Below, one piece after another: positions 1 through 5,508 of a stretch of 6,858 nt of DNA. Origin of the DNA: JAOAFT01 sp035390885. Its GTDB lineage: Bacteria > Bacteroidota > Ignavibacteria > UBA10030. Under the pieces are notes generated by a model. That model was not told the DNA's origin, ran no database searches, and saw only the letters and a list, made by a program, of their open reading frames with translations. The position numbers and the translations under genes were made by a program. The stretch's first letter is position 1. Every line of letters starts with the position of its first letter. The stretch covers positions 1-6,858 of the forward strand of contig DAOOUW010000066.1 in NCBI GenBank assembly GCA_035390885.1. Direction: 5' to 3'.

Positions 1-2
1 TC

Positions 3-1169
3 GAAAAAGACAGCACGCTCTGGGTGGGGGGAACTGATGGATTAACGGAGTTACGACATGGCGAAGCAAGAACGTACACTTCCGCCGATGGACTAGCAGG
101 GAATTGGGTAAGTTCGTTTGCTTTCGATGCAGAAGGCACAATGTGGATTACATCGCCTCGTGATGGACTTACACGATATCGAAATGGTACCTTTACAAAG
201 TATACTGCTGATAAGGGATTATTTACGAATGAATTATACTGTGCAGTCTGCGACAACGATAACAATGTTTGGCTGAGTAGTCCTCGAGGAATTGGATATC
301 TTCGTAAAGAAGATGCCGATGCGTTTGACAGTGGAAAGAAGTCAACATTATCAATGCGTGTTTTTACAAGCGTCGATGGTATGAAATCGGAAGAGTGTTT
401 TGGAGGAAGCTGGCAGCCTTCGGGTTGTAAGGCTTCCGATGGCACAATCTGGTTCGCTACTGTCAAAGGCGCTGTTCATATCAATCCTAAAGCATTGCAG
501 TATAATTCTACTCCTCCAGAAGTGCACGTCGTAAGAATTGTTGCTGATAGTGCATCATACAATCCAATCAATGTAATTAAACTTCCAGCAGAAGCAGATA
601 AAATAGAAATTTCTTATACAGCCACGAGCTATTTGGCGCCGGAAAGAGTACTATTTCGTTATCGTTTGGAAGGATATGATAAAGAATGGATTAACGCAAA
701 GACTCGAAGAGTAGCATACTATACAAATCTTCCGCCGGGAAAATATCGGTTTAGAGTCATTGCATGTAACAACGATGGTGTGTGGAATGAAGAAGGCGCT
801 TCGATTGAATTTTACAAAGAGCCGCATTTTTATCAAACAGCATGGTTCATCATTATTGTTGTTATTGGCTTGTGCGGAATTATTTATGGGTTCTTTCGGT
901 GGCGTGTCTGGCAATTGAAGCAGAGAGAAAAGTACTTGCAACAACGAGTGCAGGAAGAACTTGCAGATGTAAAGATGCTCAGTGGATTAATTCCAATTTG
1001 TTCGGTCTGTAAACGAATTCGCAACGACAAAGGATATTGGGATCAGATAGAAGCATACATTCAAACTCATTCCGATGCAAAATTCTCACACGGTATTTGT
1101 CCTGATTGTGCAGCCAAAATGTATCCTCAATATTCAATAGGGAAAAAGTCAGACGAGTCTTCTTCGTAA
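3..1169 (+). CDS. Reg_prop/Y_Y_Y membrane sensor with C-terminal CxxC module (5' partial)
   Basis: This is the 3' part of a transmembrane sensor; the reading frame is open to the left edge. The GTG at 24 is an internal Val after a blade Trp, not a start. Counting from the codon at base 3 (388 residues visible), two-component-regulator propeller blades are marked by LW, MW, VW and IW motifs near residues 7, 48, 90 and 150, with GL/DGL turns. A Y_Y_Y domain lies at about 200-270 (YRLEGYDKEW, then LPPGKYRFRV). A hydrophobic helix follows at about 280-299, and a charged coiled coil at about 300-327. The end carries C333-x2-C336, then FSHGIC with H363, C366 and C369. In the family, the propeller and Y_Y_Y domain sense ligand in the periplasm and pass the signal through the helix. 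Here no HisKA/HATPase, receiver or DNA-binding domain follows. The Cys module resembles tails seen on PAS and receiver proteins (recalled, not searched); zinc binding is a guess. The fold is confident; ligand and output are unknown. Confidence 0.88.
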   Translation, partial: EKDSTLWVGGTDGLTELRHGEARTYTSADGLAGNWVSSFAFDAEGTMWITSPRDGLTRYRNGTFTKYTADKGLFTNELYCAVCDNDNNVWLSSPRGIGYLRKEDADAFDSGKKSTLSMRVFTSVDGMKSEECFGGSWQPSGCKASDGTIWFATVKGAVHINPKALQYNSTPPEVHVVRIVADSASYNPINVIKLPAEADKIEISYTATSYLAPERVLFRYRLEGYDKEWINAKTRRVAYYTNLPPGKYRFRVIACNNDGVWNEEGASIEFYKEPHFYQTAWFIIIVVIGLCGIIYGFFRWRVWQLKQREKYLQQRVQEELADVKMLSGLIPICSVCKRIRNDKGYWDQIEAYIQTHSDAKFSHGICPDCAAKMYPQYSIGKKSDESSS

Positions 1170-1415
1170 AACAATGCTCTATCTGTTGACGCCTAGAAAA
1201 AAACAGCTCTTACCAAAGACAGCACATGTCCCACGTGTGTACCCGTAGGGGAAAAATAGACCCTTCAATTTGCTTCATTCATTATACGAATTATCATCTT
1301 AATGACTTTTATTTTTCATCCTTCATTTCTCGTTGGACGCAAATTATGCAATAACGGCAGCAATATAAGTGTAAGGTAAATAATAAAATAGGAGAAAGAT
1401 AAAGGAAGCCAAAAT

Positions 1416-1453
1416 GGTGGCTTCGATACGGACTGCCGTCCTACTCAGCCACC
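1416..1453 (-). repeat. REP-like palindrome, copy A
   Basis: This is a 38-base imperfect palindrome. The outer arms GGTGGCT (1416-1422) and AGCCACC (1447-1453) pair over 7 bp. An inner hairpin is formed by GGAC (1430-1433), loop TGCC and GTCC (1438-1441). The two unpaired strands between the stems are TCGATAC (1423-1429) and TACTC (1442-1446). Read on the minus strand the order is arm, GAGTA, inner hairpin, GTATCGA, arm, the same order as copy B on the plus strand. A competing hairpin, GAAGCC (1405-1410) with GGCTTC (1419-1424), overlaps its left edge. No T-run follows, so it is not a typical terminator. Confidence 0.8.
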
Positions 1454-1464
1454 GTCCGAGAATC

Positions 1465-1501
1465 GGTTGCCGAGTAACTCGAAGAGCGTATCGAGGCAAC
1501 A
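1465..1501 (+). repeat. REP-like palindrome, copy B
   Basis: This is the second member of the pair, in the opposite orientation to copy A. The arms GTTGCC (1466-1471) and GGCAAC (1495-1500) enclose GAGTA (1472-1476), a small hairpin CTC-GAA-GAG (1478-1486) and GTATCGA (1488-1494). GAGTA and GTATCGA are identical to copy A. The outer and inner stems differ from copy A but still pair. The two copies are joined by a third small hairpin, CCGA-GAA-TCGG (1456-1466), which uses the first bases of copy B. The layout resembles paired REP/BIME elements mobilised by RAYT transposases in other bacteria; the relationship is inferred. Confidence 0.78.
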
Positions 1502-1532
1502 GCCTTTGCAAGTTTCTAATGCATAAAATGGG

Positions 1533-1562
1533 TTGATGGAAAGGGAATTATTATTTTATAAA
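1533..1562 (+). promoter_or_regulatory. Candidate sigma-70-like promoter for the epimerase gene
   Basis: TTGATG (1533-1538) and TATAAA (1557-1562) are separated by 18 bases; they match the -35 consensus at 4 of 6 and the -10 consensus at 5 of 6. Transcription would begin near 1569 and give a leader of about 150 bases before the epimerase start. In such AT-rich DNA this match can arise by chance, and primary sigma factors of Bacteroidota use a different consensus. Confidence 0.3.
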
Positions 1563-1655
1563 GGATTATCAATTTTATAGTGTCAGAATCCTACCAAAAG
1601 TAGATTACCCAACTTTCTTCTTCAAATTCACTGAAAATTGCAGGGGAATAATGGC

Positions 1656-1674
1656 ATATCTCTTGATAAGATAT
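1656..1674. promoter_or_regulatory. 6-bp inverted repeat upstream of the epimerase, possible operator
   Basis: ATATCT (1656-1661) and AGATAT (1669-1674) form a perfect inverted repeat around a 7-base centre, about 45 bases before the epimerase start codon. The right half overlaps a -10-like TATAAA (1672-1677), although no well-spaced -35 box is visible for it. It could bind a dimeric regulator or form a weak leader hairpin. AT-rich sequence makes chance likely. Confidence 0.25.
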
Positions 1675-1702
1675 AAAATAAGTAAGGAAGAGAAATAATT
1701 AT

Positions 1703-1707
1703 AGGAG
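1703..1707 (+). promoter_or_regulatory. Ribosome binding site serving two overlapping ATGs
   Basis: AGGAG lies 10 bases before the ATG at 1718, which opens the epimerase frame, and 5 bases before an ATG at 1713 in another frame. The 1713 frame ends after nine codons (stop at 1740-1742). The 1718 start is chosen because only it leads into the conserved protein. Confidence 0.6.
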
Positions 1708-1717
1708 AAAAGATGGA

Positions 1718-3073
1718 ATGGCGACGAATGCCCAACTGGTAAGTGAAATGTATGATGTCCTTGAAAATGGCATTCTCAAGCGATGGTATCCATTAGTGAT
1801 CGATAAAGAGTGCGGCGGCTACTACACAAATTTGACTTATGATTGGAAAATTATACCTGAGCAAGAAAAGATGATTGTTACTCAGGCGCGTCATATATGG
1901 GCGCTCTCGAAAGCTTCAGAATTTTTCGGAGGTGTTCCAGATTATGAAGAAATGGCATTCCACGGATATAAGTTCCTCAAAGATTTTATGTGGGATCATC
2001 GGTACGGAGGTTTTTTTCAAATTCGCAGCAGGGAAGGAAAGAGATCAGATGTTGAGGGCTGGGGAGATGAAAAGAGGGCGTACGGAAATGCATTTGCGTT
2101 ATATGGATTGGCTGCACTTTATGGAAGAACACAGAATCAAGATGTCTTTGAGTTAACCCAGCGAACATTTCGCTGGATTGAAGAACATGCATACGATCTT
2201 GAGTACAAAGGATATTTTCAATTTTTGACTCCAGATGGGAAACCATTCGACCGTACTTCATCCTATAAAACAAATGCATCGGATAAAGCGGAGCTTGGAT
2301 ATAAAGATCAGAATTCCTCGATTCACCTGCTCGAGGCATATACAGAATTTTATCAATGGTGGCAAGATCCTTTCCTTGCGCATCAACTCCAGTCCTTGCT
2401 TGAACTTATTCGCGATGTCATTGTAACGCCGCAGGGATACCTTCAACTATTTCTTGAGCGGGATTGGAAACCGGTGTCATTTAGAACAGCTTCTCCTGAA
2501 GTTCGCCAACAAAATTTTAACCTTGACCATGTTTCTTTCGGACATGATGTAGAGACTGCCTTTTTAATGCTTGAAGCTTCCTATATTTTACAAAATCAGG
2601 ATGATATTCGAACACTTCAGATAGCGAAAAAAATGCTCGACCATGCGATGTGTAATGGTTGGGATCAAGCAGCCGGTGGATTCTATGACGCTGGATATTA
2701 CTTCGAAGGCAACGATACTTGTTCGATTATTAAAGAAACAAAGAACTGGTGGGCTCAAGCTGAAGGTCTCAATGCTCTCTTGCTTTTTTCTCATATCTTT
2801 CCAGACAAAAAGAATTACGCAGATTATTTTCAAAAACAGTGGGAATATATTAAGAACTATTTATTAGATAAGGAATATGGAGATTGGTTTGAAGGCGGTC
2901 TGGATAAAGAGCCTCGCCATCGCCACGGGCAAAAAAGCCATATATGGAAATGTACCTACCATACTCTCCGTTCTTTGATGAATTGCATTAGTCTTTTGAA
3001 AAGCGATGAGTCGAAAGAAATTACAAAGGTTGCCGAACATTGGAAATATGTTGCACAACTCTGTGAGGTGTAG
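1718..3073 (+). CDS. AGE-family sugar 2-epimerase (N-acylglucosamine / cellobiose 2-epimerase type)
   Basis: This 451-residue protein is predicted to be cytoplasmic: no signal peptide or membrane segment is visible. It should form the (alpha/alpha)6 barrel of the N-acylglucosamine 2-epimerase family, whose members swap the C2 configuration (GlcNAc/ManNAc, or Glc/Man at the reducing end of cellobiose or mannobiose), with histidines acting as acid/base. Family landmarks appear in order: QARHIW (R58, W61), AYGNAFALYGLAALY (Y122, N124), NSSIHLLEAYTEFY (H203), FGHDVETAFL (H276, E279), NWWAQAEG (W344, W345, E349) and the closing HIWKCTYH (W410, H415). These match the catalytic and sugar-stacking positions known from cellobiose 2-epimerases, so the enzyme is probably active. 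It is somewhat longer than the usual 390-420 residues. No sugar kinase, transporter or glycosidase flanks it, so the substrate cannot be read from context. It converges on the peptidase gene. Confidence 0.9.
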   Translation: MATNAQLVSEMYDVLENGILKRWYPLVIDKECGGYYTNLTYDWKIIPEQEKMIVTQARHIWALSKASEFFGGVPDYEEMAFHGYKFLKDFMWDHRYGGFFQIRSREGKRSDVEGWGDEKRAYGNAFALYGLAALYGRTQNQDVFELTQRTFRWIEEHAYDLEYKGYFQFLTPDGKPFDRTSSYKTNASDKAELGYKDQNSSIHLLEAYTEFYQWWQDPFLAHQLQSLLELIRDVIVTPQGYLQLFLERDWKPVSFRTASPEVRQQNFNLDHVSFGHDVETAFLMLEASYILQNQDDIRTLQIAKKMLDHAMCNGWDQAAGGFYDAGYYFEGNDTCSIIKETKNWWAQAEGLNALLLFSHIFPDKKNYADYFQKQWEYIKNYLLDKEYGDWFEGGLDKEPRHRHGQKSHIWKCTYHTLRSLMNCISLLKSDESKEITKVAEHWKYVAQLCEV

Positions 3074-3170
3074 AAGGTATCAATAGGTAAGTACTCCGTG
3101 TTACATTTTTATGATACGCGCAACGTTTTATTATACGATGAATTTCCTCCTTCCTCCTTACGCGGATAAA

Positions 3171-3204
3171 ATTGGAGTACAGGATTACCACACTGTACTC
3201 CAAT
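3171..3204. terminator. Perfect 12-bp inverted repeat, probable bidirectional terminator
   Basis: ATTGGAGTACAG (3171-3182) pairs without mismatch with CTGTACTCCAAT (3193-3204) across a 10-base loop. It lies 97 bases after the epimerase stop and 32 bases past the peptidase stop, between convergent genes, where a shared terminator is expected. The following T-tracts are poor: ATCTTT on the plus strand and TTTATCC on the minus strand. It is therefore a moderate intrinsic terminator, or a 3' end stabilising hairpin. Confidence 0.62.
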
Positions 3205-3236
3205 ATCTTTCATACAAGCGCAGAATTCACCTTTGA

Positions 3237-5411
3237 CTATTCAGAAATTTTCCCTAACTGTAATTCCGTTACTATTCGTTGCGCATTGTAAACGCGAAGT
3301 AATCCTTCGAAAATTCCTGCTGAATGCACAGCCACAGAACGATTCTTTGTGTCATCGAAAATAATATCTCCGGGAAGACTCTCTATATTTCCATCGAAGA
3401 TGAGACCAACTACTTCAAGATTTTTGTTAATGACTGGACTGCCGGAATTACCGCCAATAACATCGCAAGTGGTAACAAAATTCATTGGCGTACTTAAATT
3501 CAATGATGTTAAAGCGTTGAGCCACCGTTCACTTAAATTCCATGGCTCCTGTTTTTGGAAAGAATAGTAACGGTCGTAGAGTCCATAGAAAGTTGTAACC
3601 GCAGGAGCAATGGTGCCATTATATTCATATCCTTTGACAACGCCATCGGAAATTCGGAGTGTGAATGTCGCGTCCGGTGGAATTGAAGTTCCGTATACAT
3701 CGTAAAGCGCTCGTCCGAGTATCTGTACATTTGCCTGAATTTCATCTTGAATTGTTTGAGCCTTTGACCGTACTTTTGAAACACGCGGCTGAATCGCAAC
3801 CATAAATGAAATCAATGGATCTTTTGAAGCAAGTATTTCATCAGGGGAAAGCGCAAGTAATGCCAATGTACTGTCTTTTGAAGCTAATAGAGTTTGCTCT
3901 ACTAATTCGTTTGCCGCTTGTTGAGGCGTTCGTCCGTTGAGCAGTGTATTGAATGCTTTTTCGGATGTTCCAAACGCGCGTTGCATAACCTCTAACTGAA
4001 ATGCCATTAACTCTCGTTCTATCTCAAGTGTAAGCGTCTCTGGATACAATTTTGCTTTTGTAGAGTCGAGTTCGCTCCCACGATATTTTGGCGGTCGATA
4101 CATTTCTGGTTGTTTGAGCGCATTCGCCATTTCCACAATGTTTGATGCGAGAACAAAGAATTGCGATTTTGTCCGTCCACGGAATGAAAGCGCATTGAGC
4201 TCATAGTAAATTGCATTGTACTTTTCCTGATTGCGGGCAATTTTTGACCACGGATCATCGTAGAGCAATTTTAATTCAGGTTTTGATTGTACGGCAGAAC
4301 GGAACTTCTTTTCGAAGTCTACTTTCTTTGCCATCATAATAGGATCTTGTAGCCCTGAGAGGTATCCTGTAATAGCTTTTCTAGAATTTTCTATTCCAAA
4401 AATAAAATTCATATACTTCGGTTTGGATTCTGGATGTGCAGACACGTAGCGAGAATAAATTCCGCCGACTGTGCGATATGTCTCTATGATAAAAGGATAT
4501 GCGTAATCTCTGAGGAATGTGAGTTGTGCAACTGTTTGTAAACGGCTTGTACTGCCAGGGTTGCCAATTACAAAAACAGCATCGCCATCTTTTGCGCCTT
4601 CTGTGTTAAATCGGAAGAAGTTGCTCGTTTTCAATGGCTTATCATTTTCGTAGACGCGGAAGAACGCACAGTCAAAATCATATCGCGGATAGGTAAAATT
4701 ATCATAATCGCCGCCGAAAAATGCTGCTGCTTCTTCTGGAGCATAAACGAGACGGATATCAGTGTAGCGTTTGTATCCGTACACAGAATATTTACCGCCG
4801 TTGTAGAATGCGACGACATTAAATACCAGTGAATCATTCGGGAATTTTTCTTTGAACTGCTCTTCATATCGCTGTTGAATTTCAAAGATCTTTGCAGCGC
4901 GATTGCGTATTTTTTCATTTTCGTCCTTTCCGCTGTCGAACGCGCGTTGAACATCCATTGTTACGTCTTCAATAAGAATGAGCTGGTCGATGTAAAGATT
5001 TGAAACCTTGCGTTCTTCCTCGAGCGTTGCTGCATAGAAACCATTCTCGGCTAAAAATTCTCCTTCTCGATTCACAACATCAAGAGCTTCACGAGCGCAA
5101 TGATGATTTGTTAAAACCAATCCGTCTTCGGAAACGAATGATGCCGAGCAATTTGGAAGTCGAAGGGCTGCGAGTCGCGCTTTCTCGAACCATTCTTTCG
5201 TTGGATTAAAAGAGTACGTCGTTGCAAAATAGTCAACAGGCGGATAATCGAATGTCCAAATTTTACCGGTATCAAATTGACCAGCCTTTACTGTGTCGAG
5301 ATTTTGGTTCAGTGAACATGGATGAGTAACAGATGTCTGATAACTGCATCCATTGATGACAAATAAGGCGATGAGTGAAAGAGAGAAAACAAACGTAAAG
5401 AAGCGTTTCAT
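3237..5411 (-). CDS. S46-family dipeptidyl-peptidase, predicted lipoprotein (DPP7-like)
   Basis: This 724-residue serine exopeptidase removes dipeptides from the N-terminus of oligopeptides outside the cytoplasm. Its length is typical for S46 (about 700-720). The first 22 residues form a lipoprotein-type signal: KR, a hydrophobic stretch, then ING-C22. The chymotrypsin-like double barrel is split by a helical insert at about 350-570. Catalytic residues by motif are H104 (TNHHC), D247 (YPRYDFDCAFFRVY) and S656 (GGNSGSP). The FDGN motif has Gly674 at the position that sets P1 preference. DPP7-type enzymes have Gly there and favour hydrophobic P1; DPP11 has Arg and favours Asp/Glu. N238 and N342 fit the sites that hold the substrate amino group, but the Trp usually next to the first is F239 here. 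The ATG at 5411 has GAGG (5417-5420) five bases upstream. It lies downstream of the nucleoside phosphorylase, same strand, 97-base gap. Fold and catalysis are confident; specificity is predicted. Confidence 0.93.
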   Translation of the reverse strand: MKRFFTFVFSLSLIALFVINGCSYQTSVTHPCSLNQNLDTVKAGQFDTGKIWTFDYPPVDYFATTYSFNPTKEWFEKARLAALRLPNCSASFVSEDGLVLTNHHCAREALDVVNREGEFLAENGFYAATLEEERKVSNLYIDQLILIEDVTMDVQRAFDSGKDENEKIRNRAAKIFEIQQRYEEQFKEKFPNDSLVFNVVAFYNGGKYSVYGYKRYTDIRLVYAPEEAAAFFGGDYDNFTYPRYDFDCAFFRVYENDKPLKTSNFFRFNTEGAKDGDAVFVIGNPGSTSRLQTVAQLTFLRDYAYPFIIETYRTVGGIYSRYVSAHPESKPKYMNFIFGIENSRKAITGYLSGLQDPIMMAKKVDFEKKFRSAVQSKPELKLLYDDPWSKIARNQEKYNAIYYELNALSFRGRTKSQFFVLASNIVEMANALKQPEMYRPPKYRGSELDSTKAKLYPETLTLEIERELMAFQLEVMQRAFGTSEKAFNTLLNGRTPQQAANELVEQTLLASKDSTLALLALSPDEILASKDPLISFMVAIQPRVSKVRSKAQTIQDEIQANVQILGRALYDVYGTSIPPDATFTLRISDGVVKGYEYNGTIAPAVTTFYGLYDRYYSFQKQEPWNLSERWLNALTSLNLSTPMNFVTTCDVIGGNSGSPVINKNLEVVGLIFDGNIESLPGDIIFDDTKNRSVAVHSAGIFEGLLRVYNAQRIVTELQLGKISE

Positions 5412-5453
5412 AAAGACCTCGCATAATTTGTGGTTGAAATATTAAAGCGTGTT

Positions 5454-5485
5454 AAAAAGTAGAAAGAAGTTCTTACTTGTGCAAA
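5454..5485 (-). promoter_or_regulatory. Candidate Bacteroidetes-type promoter for the S46 peptidase
   Basis: On the minus strand, TTTG (5485-5482) and TACTTTTT (5461-5454) are 20 bases apart. This fits the TTTG / TAnnTTTG pattern known for the primary sigma factor of Bacteroides, except for the last base. The same stretch also reads as TTGCAC-N17-TACTTT in the sigma-70 style. Transcription would start near 5447, giving a leader of about 35 bases that contains the GAGG ribosome site. No GC-rich terminator for the upstream phosphorylase gene is visible in this gap, so read-through is also possible. Confidence 0.42.
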
Positions 5486-5508
5486 AGAAATAAATTTTTG
5501 TAATAGAA

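Larger units (their letters stand above)
1170..1717. other. 548-base intergenic region with palindromes, no gene
   Basis: No convincing ORF is present. After the sensor stop there is a weak hairpin, CACATG/CGTGTG with a 5-base loop (1223-1239), then CCC-GTA-GGG (1242-1250). Neither is followed by a T-run, so neither is a clear terminator. A TTGCTT-N16-TATCAT pair (1270-1297) is a weak sigma-70-like match with no gene close behind it. The middle carries the palindrome pair annotated separately. The last 200 bases are AT-rich and hold a promoter candidate, a 6-bp inverted repeat at 1656-1674 and the ribosome binding site of the epimerase gene. The gap is large compared with the other spacings in this window. 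Confidence 0.8.

Noticed and set aside
24..26. GTG as a start codon for the sensor protein
   Set aside because: The frame is open upstream and the preceding residues (DSTLW) complete a propeller blade motif, so the gene begins outside the window.
1223..1251. Intrinsic terminator after the sensor gene
   Set aside because: Both hairpins are short (6 bp with a GU pair, and 3 bp) and are followed by A-rich rather than T-rich sequence.
1405..1501. CRISPR-like repeat array
   Set aside because: There are only two inverted, non-identical palindromes, with no regular spacers and no cas genes.
3021..3203. 60-residue minus-strand frame in the convergent spacer
   Set aside because: Its ATG lies inside the terminator stem, no ribosome site precedes it, and it runs into the epimerase coding region. 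The GGAGG repeats are inside the frame rather than before a start.
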